Assembly (NCBI RefSeq): GCF_039535235.1
Contig: NZ_BAAAWU010000001.1
Location: 3,720,001 to 3,784,000, forward strand
Reading direction: 5' to 3'
Length of the DNA stretch: 64,000 nucleotides
Source: Streptomyces roseoviridis
Lineage (GTDB): Bacteria > Actinomycetota > Actinomycetes > Streptomycetales > Streptomycetaceae
Below are positions 25,854-33,685 of the stretch, in pieces. A program made the translations under genes and the position numbers. Within the stretch, counting starts at the first letter, position 1. Each line of letters begins with the position of its first letter. Under the pieces are notes generated by a model that saw only the letters and a list, made by a program, of their open reading frames with translations, had not been told where the DNA came from and ran no database searches.

Positions 25854-27191
25854 GTGCACCAGGCTCCCGCGACCCCCAAGACCGTGCGTCGGCAACACGA
25901 CCGCGAGATCGTCTCACTCGCCGTCCCGGCCTTCGGCGCTCTCGTCGCCGAGCCCCTCTTCCTCCTGGCCGACAGCGCCATTGTCGGCCACCTCGGCACC
26001 CCCCAGCTCGCCGGCCTCGCCATCGCCTCGACGCTTCTGGCCACCGCGGTGAGCGTGTTCGTGTTCCTCGCCTACGCCACCACCGCCGCCGTCGCGCGCC
26101 GCGTCGGCGCGGGCGACCTCCAGTCCGCCATCCGCCAGGGCATCGACGGGATCTGGCTCGCCCTCCTGCTGGGCGCCGCCGTGGTCGCCCTCACCCTGCC
26201 CACCGCTCCCTGGCTCGTGGACGTCTTCGGGGCCTCCGACACGGCCGCGCCCTACGCGATCACCTATCTGCGGATCTCCAGCCTCGGCATCCCCGCCATG
26301 CTCGTGGTCCTGGCCGCCACCGGCGTTCTCCGCGGCCTCCAGGACACCCGGACCCCGCTCTACGTCGCCATCGCCGGTTTCGCGGCCAACGGCGCCCTCA
26401 ACGTCGGTCTGGTCTACGGCGCGGGACTCGGCATCGCCGGCTCCGCCTGGGGCACGGTCATCGCCCAGGTCGGGATGGCCGCCGCTTATCTGTTCGTGGT
26501 CGTCCGGGGCGCCCGACGCCACGGGGCGTCCCTGCGCCCGGACGCCGCAGGCATCAGGGCCAGCGCCCAGGCCGGCGTCCCGCTCCTGGTCCGTACGCTC
26601 TCGCTGCGGGCCGTCCTGATGATCGCCACCGCCGTGGCCGCCCGGCTCGGCGATGCCGATGTCGCCGCCCACCAGATCATCCTGTCCCTGTGGAGCCTCA
26701 TGGCCTTCGCCCTGGATGCGATCGCGATCGCCGGACAGGCCATCATCGGCCGCTACCTCGGCGCCGGCGACGCGGACGGCGCCCGCCAGGTCTGCCGCCG
26801 CATGATCCAGTGGGGCGTGGTCTCCGGAGTGGTCCTCGGCTTGCTGATCGTTCTCACCCGGCCGCTCTTCATCCCGCTGTTCACCGGTGACTCGGCCGTC
26901 CAGGACACCCTCCTTCCGGCCCTCCTCGTCGTGGCGCTCTCACAGCCGGTCTCGGGGGTGGTCTTCGTCCTCGACGGAGTCCTCATGGGCGCGGGCGACG
27001 GCCCCTATCTGGCCTGGGCCATGCTGCTGACCCTCGCTGTCTTCGCCCCCGTCGCCCTCCTGGTCCCCACGCTCGGGGGCGGTCTGACGGCGCTCTGGGG
27101 GGCGATGACCCTGATGATGACCGTCCGTCTGGCGACCCTCTGGTTCCGCACCCGCTCCGGCCGCTGGATCGTCACGGGCGCCACCCGCTGA
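25854..27191 (+). CDS. MATE-family efflux transporter (DinF-like)
   Basis: A 445-residue membrane protein with about 12 hydrophobic helices in two similar halves, starting IVSLAVPAFGALVAEPLFLL and DSAIVGHLGTPQLAGLAIA. Matching motifs in the second half are AGVPLLVRTLSLRAVLMIAT and ALDAIAIAGQAIIGRYLGAG. This is the DinF branch of the MATE superfamily, which exports organic cations or drugs with sodium or protons. The start is GTG 25854, directly at the predicted transcription start, with no ribosome-binding site. The 3' end is convergent with rplI; a parS site and a long terminator hairpin lie between them. Confidence 0.93.
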   Translation: MHQAPATPKTVRRQHDREIVSLAVPAFGALVAEPLFLLADSAIVGHLGTPQLAGLAIASTLLATAVSVFVFLAYATTAAVARRVGAGDLQSAIRQGIDGIWLALLLGAAVVALTLPTAPWLVDVFGASDTAAPYAITYLRISSLGIPAMLVVLAATGVLRGLQDTRTPLYVAIAGFAANGALNVGLVYGAGLGIAGSAWGTVIAQVGMAAAYLFVVVRGARRHGASLRPDAAGIRASAQAGVPLLVRTLSLRAVLMIATAVAARLGDADVAAHQIILSLWSLMAFALDAIAIAGQAIIGRYLGAGDADGARQVCRRMIQWGVVSGVVLGLLIVLTRPLFIPLFTGDSAVQDTLLPALLVVALSQPVSGVVFVLDGVLMGAGDGPYLAWAMLLTLAVFAPVALLVPTLGGGLTALWGAMTLMMTVRLATLWFRTRSGRWIVTGATR

Positions 27192-27224
27192 TCCACGAGC
27201 CCGGCGCGAGGCGCACCCGGGGAT

Positions 27225-27238
27225 GTTTCACGTGAAAC
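27225..27238. other. parS site 3
   Basis: An exact GTTTCACGTGAAAC, 33 bp after the MATE stop codon and 3 bp before the terminator hairpin shared with rplI. Symmetry ends at the 14-bp core. Confidence 0.95.
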
Positions 27239-27241
27239 GGC

Positions 27242-27275
27242 GGAAGGGCCGCACCCCGAGGGGTGCGGCCCTTCC
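27242..27275. terminator. Bidirectional terminator between MATE gene and rplI
   Basis: GGAAGGGCCGCACCCC (27242-27257) and its exact complement GGGGTGCGGCCCTTCC (27260-27275) can form a 16-bp stem. It serves the convergent MATE and rpsF-ssb-rpsR-rplI transcripts. Confidence 0.85.
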
Positions 27276-27318
27276 TCCTGCTGAGCGACTGCTGAGCGCA
27301 GCCTGCCCGATGGCAGCG

Positions 27319-27765
27319 TTACGCGGCGACGACCTCGACGCCGAGCTTCGCGGCAACCTCGGGGTGCAGACGCACGGACACCTGGTGCGAGCCCAGGGTC
27401 TTGATCGGCGAACCGAGCTCGACGCGACGCTTGTCGACGTCGGGGCCACCCGCGGACTTGATCGCCGCAGCGATGTCGGCCGGGGTCACGGAGCCGAAGA
27501 GACGGCCGGCGTCGCCGGAGCGAACGGCCAGGCGGACCTTCGTGCCCTCGAGCTGGGCCTTGATCTCGTTGGCCTGCTCGATGGTCGCGATCTCGTGGAT
27601 CTTGCGGGCGCGGCGGATCTGCGCCACGTCCTTCTCGCCACCCTTGGTCCAGCGGATCGCGAAACCGCGCGGGACGAGGTAGTTGCGAGCGTAGCCGTCC
27701 TTGACGTCCACGACGTCGCCGGCGGCACCGAGGCCGGAGACCTCGTGGGTGAGGATGATCTTCAT
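27319..27765 (-). CDS. rplI: 50S ribosomal protein L9
   Basis: L9 (148 residues) is a two-domain protein that binds the 23S rRNA near the L1 stalk. The N-terminal signature [20 protein letters not shown] and [13 protein letters not shown], the long connecting helix, and the C-terminal domain with [13 protein letters not shown] are all intact. Start ATG 27765 follows AAGGGTGACC. It is the last gene of the operon rpsF-ssb-rpsR-rplI. Confidence 0.98.
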   Translation of the reverse strand: MKIILTHEVSGLGAAGDVVDVKDGYARNYLVPRGFAIRWTKGGEKDVAQIRRARKIHEIATIEQANEIKAQLEGTKVRLAVRSGDAGRLFGSVTPADIAAAIKSAGGPDVDKRRVELGSPIKTLGSHQVSVRLHPEVAAKLGVEVVAA

Positions 27766-27783
27766 TGTTCGGTCACCCTTCCC

Positions 27784-28020
27784 TTATCGCGCGGTGGACG
27801 TGTAGGGCAGCAGCGCCATCTCACGGCTGTTCTTGACGGCCGTGGCGACGTCACGCTGGTGCTGCGTGCAGTTGCCGGTCACGCGGCGGGCACGGATCTT
27901 GCCGCGGTCGGAAATGAACTTCCGCAGCATGTTCGTGTCCTTGTAGTCGACGTACGCGACCTTGTCCTTGCAGAACGCGCAGACCTTCTTCTTAGGCTTG
28001 CGCACAGGCGGCTTCGCCAT
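27784..28020 (-). CDS. rpsR: 30S ribosomal protein S18 (zinc-binding form)
   Basis: S18 (78 residues) sits on the small-subunit platform beside S6. This copy keeps the four metal ligands Cys14, Cys17 (CAFC), Cys51 and His54 (NCTQHQ). It is therefore the zinc-containing paralogue; Streptomyces often have a second, cysteine-free copy elsewhere under zinc control. Start ATG 28020 has AGGAG upstream. It lies 18 bp upstream of rplI and 58 bp downstream of ssb. Confidence 0.98.
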   Translation of the reverse strand: MAKPPVRKPKKKVCAFCKDKVAYVDYKDTNMLRKFISDRGKIRARRVTGNCTQHQRDVATAVKNSREMALLPYTSTAR

Positions 28021-28078
28021 GGTGTTTCTCCTGTGTGATCAAGAAGTTTGGGTACGAGCTGCTTCCGGGGCGCGGGCC

Positions 28079-28657
28079 CTAGAAGGGAGGCTCGTCCGAG
28101 TAGCCGCCGCCGGAGTTGCCACCCCAGCCGCCACCGCCGCCGCCCTGCTGGCCGCCGGACGGGGCGCCGGAGGCCCACGGGTCGTCGGAGGGAGCTCCGC
28201 CGCCCTGCGGGGCACCGCCGGAGTTGCCACCCCAGCCGCCGCCACCGCCGCCACCCTGCTGGCCGCCGCCGTAGCCGCCCTGGCCACCGCGACCGGTGGT
28301 GCGGGTGACCTTGGCCGTGGCGTTGCGCAGGCTGGGGCCGACTTCCTCGACGTCCAGCTCGAAGACCGTGCGCTTGACGCCCTCACGGTCGTCGTAGGAC
28401 CGCTGCTTCAGACGGCCCTGCACGACGACGCGCATGCCCTTCTGAAGCGACTCGGCGACGTTCTCCGCCGCCTGACGCCAGACCGAGCAGGTCAGGAACA
28501 GGCTCTCGCCGTCCTTCCACTCGTTGGTCTGACGGTCGAAGGTGCGGGGAGTGGACGCGACACGGAACTTCGCGACCGCCGCACCGGACGGGGTGAAGCG
28601 CAGCTCGGGGTCTTCGACAAGATTGCCGACGACCGTGATGACGGTCTCGCCTGCCAT
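28079..28657 (-). CDS. ssb: Single-stranded DNA-binding protein
   Basis: SSB (192 residues) coats single-stranded DNA at forks and recruits repair proteins. The OB-fold occupies about residues 1-110 ([39 protein letters not shown]). A Gly/Gln-rich flexible linker follows, and the acidic tip SDEPPF is the protein-docking tail. The linker contains near-repeats such as [11 protein letters not shown], which come from simple-sequence expansion. This is the SsbA-type protein, encoded between rpsF and rpsR as in most actinobacteria. Confidence 0.98.
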   Translation of the reverse strand: MAGETVITVVGNLVEDPELRFTPSGAAVAKFRVASTPRTFDRQTNEWKDGESLFLTCSVWRQAAENVAESLQKGMRVVVQGRLKQRSYDDREGVKRTVFELDVEEVGPSLRNATAKVTRTTGRGGQGGYGGGQQGGGGGGGWGGNSGGAPQGGGAPSDDPWASGAPSGGQQGGGGGGWGGNSGGGYSDEPPF

Positions 28658-28730
28658 GGGTGAACCTCTCGGCGGGATTGCTTCTGGCTGCTTGCTGCTA
28701 CTCGGACCCGAGTACCTGTGAGCGGAAGGC

Positions 28731-29021
28731 TCAGTGGGTCTCGGGGCGGAGGACCTTGGTCCGGAGGACCGACTCGTTCAGGTTCATCTGGCGGTCGAGC
28801 TCCTTGACGACCGCAGGCTCGGCCTGCAGGTCGATGACCGAGTAGATGCCCTCGGGCTTCTTCTTGATCTCGTAGGCGAGACGACGACGGCCCCAGGTGT
28901 CGACCTTCTCGACCTTTCCGTTGCCCTCACGGACGACGGAGAGGAAGTTCTCGATCAGCGGGGAGACAGCGCGCTCCTCGAGATCGGGGTCGAGGATGAC
29001 CATCACCTCGTAGTGACGCAT
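28731..29021 (-). CDS. rpsF: 30S ribosomal protein S6
   Basis: S6 (96 residues) binds the 16S rRNA platform together with S18. The sequence [30 protein letters not shown] and [13 protein letters not shown] is the standard family pattern. ATG 29021 was chosen because of the very strong AAAGGAGGTGGG upstream; the frame continues further but without similarity. It is the first gene of the rpsF-ssb-rpsR-rplI operon, whose promoter should lie in the 286-bp gap before it. Confidence 0.98.
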   Translation of the reverse strand: MRHYEVMVILDPDLEERAVSPLIENFLSVVREGNGKVEKVDTWGRRRLAYEIKKKPEGIYSVIDLQAEPAVVKELDRQMNLNESVLRTKVLRPETH

Positions 29022-29307
29022 GTGGAACCCACCTCCTTTGGACTCAGCGGCCACGGTCGTTCCGTGGCAGGAGGGTCGTGATGCGTGAACAACGGTATCG
29101 GCCACCACTGACAGTCCCCCTCGACCAGCGAGGGAGGTGCTGTCGGGATCCAGGACGGACCTGGGCAGACACCGGTGCAGACCGTACAGACTACCCGTAC
29201 ATCGGCCTGCGGTTGAAATCCGGTGGCGAGGGGACGCAATCTGGACACATCGGATGTCGGCGGCGTCACAGGGCGCCGCCGACAGGACGGCACGCCAGGA
29301 GGCCCCC

Positions 29308-29625
29308 ATGGCACAGGCAATGCGACCCGACCCCGGACACTCCCTCTTCGCCACGGACGGCAAGCCTCACCCGCTCCAGGACACCCTCGTCGCCGTGACC
29401 CTCGTGCTCGGCGTCCTCTCCTTCGTCACGGCCCAGTTCCACGACCTGCACGTGCTGAGCTCGTGGACCGGCCTGCTCGGAATCCTCGCCGGCGGCTACG
29501 GCCAGTTCATCTCCGCGACGACCCGGGAACGCTTCCTGCTGATCATCGGGCTGGGCGCCGCCGGAGTGGGCTTCTACCTCGGCATGGCCCACGGAGGGCT
29601 CTTCAGCGGCATCGTGATCAACTAG
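29308..29625 (+). CDS. Small conserved membrane protein, unknown
   Basis: A 105-residue protein with three probable membrane helices: [40 protein letters not shown] and [20 protein letters not shown]. Between the second and third helix lies the basic loop TTRERF. I recognise it only as a Streptomyces conserved hypothetical protein. Start ATG 29308 has CCAGGAGG upstream. It lies between rpsF (divergent) and femX (128 bp downstream, same strand). Confidence 0.8.
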   Translation: MAQAMRPDPGHSLFATDGKPHPLQDTLVAVTLVLGVLSFVTAQFHDLHVLSSWTGLLGILAGGYGQFISATTRERFLLIIGLGAAGVGFYLGMAHGGLFSGIVIN

Positions 29626-29753
29626 ATCCGCCCCGCACGTGGCCCGGACGGGCCACCATGGCCATCCGGGGTGCTCCCCGCTCGCAGTAGGCTTCGGCGC
29701 GAGAGCCGGAGCCCCTGAACCGATGGGGACACACCTGCCGAGGAGCGCCCCGC

Positions 29754-30872
29754 ATGAGCCTGACCCTGAGGACCATCAGCCGAGAGCAGCATCTGGCATT
29801 CATCCAGAGCCGGCCCGCGGCGAGTCACTGCCAGGTCCCGGCGTGGGCTGACGTGAAGACCGAGTGGCGCTCGGAGAGCCTCGGCTGGTTCGACAAGTCC
29901 GGCGAGCTCGTCGGTGCCGGCCTGGTGCTCTACCGGCAGCTGCCGAAGATCAAGCGCTACCTCGCCTACCTTCCCGAGGGCCCGGTCATCAACTGGTACG
30001 CCCCGAACCTGGAGGACTGGCTGCAGCCGATGCTCGCGCATCTGAAGCAGCAGGGCGCCTTCTCCGTGAAGATGGGCCCGCCGGTCGTCATCCGCCGCTG
30101 GGACGCCGCCGCCATCAAGGCCGGCATCCAGGACCCGGACGTGAAGCGTCTGCGGGACGTCGAGGCCACCCACATCGAGGCGCGCGCCTTCGAGGTCGCC
30201 GACCGGCTCCGCAAGATGGGCTGGCAGCAGGGCGAGGACGGCGGCGCCGGCTTCGGCGACGTCCAGCCGCGCTACGTCTTCCAGGTCCCGCTCGCCGGCC
30301 GCTCGCTCGACGACGTCCTCAAGGGCTTCAACCAGCTGTGGCGCCGCAACATCAAGAAGGCCGAGAAGGCCGGCGTCGAGGTCGTCCAGGGCGGCTACGA
30401 GGACCTCGCCGAGTGGCAGCGCCTCTACGAGATCACGGCCGTCCGCGACCACTTCCGCCCGCGCCCGCTCTCGTACTTCCAGCGCATGTGGACCGTCCTC
30501 AACAACGAGGACCCCAACCGCATGCGGCTGTACTTCGCCCGGCACAACGGCGTGAACCTCTCCGCCGCCACCATGCTCGTCGTCGGCGGCCACGTCTGGT
30601 ACTCCTACGGCGCCTCCGACAACATCGGCCGTGAGGTCCGGCCCTCGAACGCGATGCAGTGGCGGATGCTGCGCGACGCCTACGCGATGGGCGCGACCGT
30701 CTACGACCTGCGGGGCATCTCGGACTCGCTGGACGAGACCGACCACCTCTTCGGTCTGATCCAGTTCAAGGTGGGCACCGGCGGCGAGGCCGTGGAGTAC
30801 GTCGGCGAGTGGGACTTCCCGCTCAACAAGCTCCTGCACAAGGCCCTGGACATCTACATGTCGCGTCGCTGA
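29754..30872 (+). CDS. femX: FemX-type lipid II glycyltransferase
   Basis: A 372-residue Fem-family aminoacyltransferase with two GNAT-like subdomains and a coiled-coil-like arm. Family segments include CQVPAWADVKTEWRSESLGW, the central FNQLWRRNIKKAEKAGVEV, and SYGASDNIGREVRPSNAMQW, ending with YDLRGISDSLDETD and the typical LIQFKVGTGG. In Streptomyces, FemX adds the first glycine to lipid II to make the Gly bridge of LL-DAP peptidoglycan, using glycyl-tRNA. Start ATG 29754 follows GAGGAGCG. The alanine-racemase-like gene begins 77 bp downstream, consistent with a cell-wall operon. Confidence 0.94.
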   Translation: MSLTLRTISREQHLAFIQSRPAASHCQVPAWADVKTEWRSESLGWFDKSGELVGAGLVLYRQLPKIKRYLAYLPEGPVINWYAPNLEDWLQPMLAHLKQQGAFSVKMGPPVVIRRWDAAAIKAGIQDPDVKRLRDVEATHIEARAFEVADRLRKMGWQQGEDGGAGFGDVQPRYVFQVPLAGRSLDDVLKGFNQLWRRNIKKAEKAGVEVVQGGYEDLAEWQRLYEITAVRDHFRPRPLSYFQRMWTVLNNEDPNRMRLYFARHNGVNLSAATMLVVGGHVWYSYGASDNIGREVRPSNAMQWRMLRDAYAMGATVYDLRGISDSLDETDHLFGLIQFKVGTGGEAVEYVGEWDFPLNKLLHKALDIYMSRR

Positions 30873-30948
30873 CGACTCGAGCGAGGCTTGCGTAGTCTCG
30901 TACACACCTTTGATACACCGCAGCCACCAGAAAGGTTCCGGGCCGGCC

Positions 30949-31980
30949 ATGGCGCTCTCCCTCTACGTCGACACCGCTCGCTGGCGGGCGCACCAGAAGA
31001 CCGTCATCGACCAGTTCCCCGGCCTCGTCCCGGTCTGCAAGGGCAACGGCTACGGCTTCGGCCACGAGCGGCTCTCCGACGAGGCGGCCCGCTTCGGCGC
31101 CGACATGCTCGCGGTGGGCACCACGTACGAGGCCGCCCGGATCAAGGACTGGTTCAGCGGCGACCTGCTGGTCCTCACCCCGTTCCGGCGCGGCGAGGAG
31201 CCGGTGCCGCTGCCCGACCGGGTGATCCGCTCGGTCTCCTCCGTGGACGGGGTGCACGCGCTGGTGGGCGCCCGGGTCGTCATCGAGTGCATGAGCTCGA
31301 TGAAGCGCCACGGCATCAAGGAGGAGGAGCTCCCGCAGCTGCACGCCGCCATAGAGGACGTACGGCTCGAGGGCTTCGCCCTGCACCTGCCGCTGGACCG
31401 CACGGACGGCACCGACGCCGTCGAGGAGGTCATCGGCTGGATGGACCGGCTGCGGGCCGCCCGGCTCCCGCTGCACACCATGTTCGTCAGCCATCTGCGC
31501 GCCGAGGAGCAGGCCCGGCTCCAGCAGCAGTTCCCGCAGACCCGCTTCCGCGCCCGGATCGGCACCCGGCTGTGGCTCGGGGATCACGAGGCGACCGAGT
31601 ACCGCGGCGCGGTGCTCGACGTCACCCGGGTCGCCAAGGGCGACCGCTTCGGCTACCGCCAGCAGAAGGCCGCCTCCGACGGCTGGCTCGTCGTGGTCGC
31701 CGGCGGCACCTCGCACGGTGTGGGCCTGGAGGCCCCCAAGGCGATGCACGGCGTGATGCCGCGGGCCAAGGGCGTGGCCCGCGCCGGTCTCGCGACCGTC
31801 AACCGGAACCTTTCGCCGTTCGTCTGGGCCGGCAAGCAGCGCTGGTTCGCCGAGCCGCCGCACATGCAGGTGTCGATCCTGTTCGTGCCGGCCGACGCCC
31901 AGGAGCCGAAGGTCGGCGACGAGCTGGTCGCCCACCTGCGCCACACCACGACCCAGTACGACCGGCTCGTCGAGCGCTGA
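30949..31980 (+). CDS. Alanine racemase-like PLP protein
   Basis: A 343-residue protein with the alanine-racemase N-terminal barrel. The PLP-binding lysine is Lys31 in VPVCKGNGYGFGHERL, a variant of the classical VVKANAYGHG. The C-terminal domain contains VAKGDRFGYRQQKAASDG and GTSHGVGLEAPKAMHGV. It differs enough from canonical Alr that the reaction may not be L/D-alanine racemisation. Its place beside femX suggests a role in peptidoglycan precursor supply. Start ATG 30949 has AAAGG upstream; a TTG at 30910 is less likely. A strong hairpin lies 41 bp downstream. Confidence 0.85.
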   Translation: MALSLYVDTARWRAHQKTVIDQFPGLVPVCKGNGYGFGHERLSDEAARFGADMLAVGTTYEAARIKDWFSGDLLVLTPFRRGEEPVPLPDRVIRSVSSVDGVHALVGARVVIECMSSMKRHGIKEEELPQLHAAIEDVRLEGFALHLPLDRTDGTDAVEEVIGWMDRLRAARLPLHTMFVSHLRAEEQARLQQQFPQTRFRARIGTRLWLGDHEATEYRGAVLDVTRVAKGDRFGYRQQKAASDGWLVVVAGGTSHGVGLEAPKAMHGVMPRAKGVARAGLATVNRNLSPFVWAGKQRWFAEPPHMQVSILFVPADAQEPKVGDELVAHLRHTTTQYDRLVER

Positions 31981-32021
31981 GCCGCCGGCCGGGCGCCCGG
32001 CGTCCGCGTCCTGTCACCGCT

Positions 32022-32053
32022 GAACGGCCCCCGGGAGAACCCGGGGGCCGTTC
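32022..32053. terminator. Bidirectional terminator
   Basis: GAACGGCCCCCGGG (32022-32035) pairs perfectly with CCCGGGGGCCGTTC (32040-32053) around an AGAA loop. It ends the femX/alanine-racemase transcript and, on the other strand, the PBP/glycosyltransferase transcript. Confidence 0.85.
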
Positions 32054-32090
32054 GCCGCTCCTCGCCGCCGTCCCCGTGGGGGACGCCCCG

Positions 32091-33578
32091 TCACTCCCGG
32101 GAAACGCCCCAGTCCACCCGCGGCCCCTCCACCGCCGGGGCCGCGTGCCGGGCCGGGTGCGCCGCCCTGCCGAGCACGAAGACGTCCTTCGCGCCGTCCA
32201 GGACGCCCCCCGAGGGGTCGTCCGAGCCGTCCCGCCGCACCCCGTCCCGGTCCGGCACCAGGATGTCGCGCACGACCACGGCGCACAGGAAGAGCGTCCC
32301 CAGCACGTGCAGCACGATCGTGAACTGGTAGCCGTCGGTCGGCAGCCCCTGCTTGTTGCCGCTGGTGGTGTAGGCGAGGTAGAGCCAGATGCCCAGGAAG
32401 TACATGACCTCGCACGCCTGCCAGACCAGGAAGTCCCGCCAGCGCGGCCGGGCCAGCGCGGCGAGCGGCACGAGCCACAGGACGTACTGCGGCGAGTAGA
32501 CCTTGTTGGTGAGGACGAACGCCGCCACGATCAGGAAGGCGAGCTGGACGAGACGGGGCCTGCGGGGCGCGTGGAACGTCAGGTGGGCGAGTCCCGCGAC
32601 GGCGAGCATCATCAGGAACAGCGCGTAGTAGTTCGCCGTCTCGGGGCGGATGGACTCGCCCGTGGTCTGGCTGATGAAGAGCCAGACGGAGCCGAAGTCG
32701 ATGTTGCGTTCCGTGCTGAAGACGTAGAACTGCTTCCAGCCCTCGGGCGCGAGCAGCATCACCGGCAGGTTCACCACCAGCCAGGCGCCGGCCGCGCCGG
32801 CCACCGCCGTGCCGCACTCGCGCCACTTCCCGGCCCGCCAGCACAGCAGGAACACGGGTACGAGCAGCAGGGCCGGGTAGAACTTGGCGGCCGTCGCCAG
32901 GCCGATCAGGACGCCGAAGCCCAGCGGCCGCCCGCGCGACCACATCAGCAGCGCGGCCGCCGTCAGGGCGACGGCCAGCAGGTCCCAGTTGATGGTGGCG
33001 GTGAGCGCGAAGGCGGGCGCGAGGGCCACCAGGAGACCGTCCCAGGGGCGCCGGCGGTGGGTCCGGGCCACACACACGGCCAGGACGGCCGCGCACACCA
33101 TGAGCAGGCCCGCGTTGGCCATCCAGAACGCCTGCTCGCGTTCGGTCATGTCGCCGCCGCCGGGCGTCAGCCAGGCGGCGACCTCCATGAACAGGCCCGT
33201 CAGGACGGGGTACTCCAGGAACGGTATGTCGCCGCCGATCCGGTCGAAGTACGGGACGAGACCGTCCGCGAAGCCCCGCCCGGAGAAGAGGTGCGGGATG
33301 TCGGAGTAGCAGGCGTGGGTGTACTGGGAGGTGGTCCCGCGGAACCAGGCCCAGTTGTAGCAGGGCAGCTTCTGCACCATGCCGAGCGCGAACATCCCGA
33401 TCGTCACCAGGACGACCACGCGCACCGGGGTGAGCTGCCCGGCGCCGAGCAGCGCCCGGCGTCCGATCGGCCCGCCGATCAGCGCGCTGCCCGAGGCGGC
33501 CACGTCGTCGTGACGCGTCGGGCAGACCACCGGGTCCTGCGGAGGGCTCGTCTTCTGGAGGCTCGGCATGGGGGACAT
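32091..33578 (-). CDS. GT87-type (DUF2029) membrane glycosyltransferase
   Basis: A 495-residue integral membrane protein with about 10-12 helices and the GT-C fold of the GT87/PimE-like family. Typical segments are the early loop RGFADGLVPYFDRIGGDIPF with its acidic residues, LEYPVLTGLFMEVAAWL, GLATAAKFYPALLLVPVFLL and NKVYSPQYVLWLVPLAA. Such enzymes use polyprenyl-phosphate sugars to glycosylate lipids or envelope glycans on the outer membrane face; the donor and acceptor are unknown. Start ATG 33578 is followed by a second possible ATG three codons later. It is 107 bp downstream of the PBP gene, probably in one operon. Confidence 0.88.
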   Translation of the reverse strand: MSPMPSLQKTSPPQDPVVCPTRHDDVAASGSALIGGPIGRRALLGAGQLTPVRVVVLVTIGMFALGMVQKLPCYNWAWFRGTTSQYTHACYSDIPHLFSGRGFADGLVPYFDRIGGDIPFLEYPVLTGLFMEVAAWLTPGGGDMTEREQAFWMANAGLLMVCAAVLAVCVARTHRRRPWDGLLVALAPAFALTATINWDLLAVALTAAALLMWSRGRPLGFGVLIGLATAAKFYPALLLVPVFLLCWRAGKWRECGTAVAGAAGAWLVVNLPVMLLAPEGWKQFYVFSTERNIDFGSVWLFISQTTGESIRPETANYYALFLMMLAVAGLAHLTFHAPRRPRLVQLAFLIVAAFVLTNKVYSPQYVLWLVPLAALARPRWRDFLVWQACEVMYFLGIWLYLAYTTSGNKQGLPTDGYQFTIVLHVLGTLFLCAVVVRDILVPDRDGVRRDGSDDPSGGVLDGAKDVFVLGRAAHPARHAAPAVEGPRVDWGVSRE

Positions 33579-33685
33579 CCTGCCGTACGCCTCCCGGAAA
33601 ACGACGAGGGCCGCCGCGCCCGGCGCCGTACACGAGGTACGGGCCGGGCGGGACGGCCGTCGAGAGGGCTGCGGGGCCGGACGGG

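Noticed and set aside
28079..28300. Tandem repeat in ssb as a possible mobile or CRISPR-like array
   Set aside because: The repeats encode the Gly-rich SSB linker and are imperfect, in frame and without spacers.
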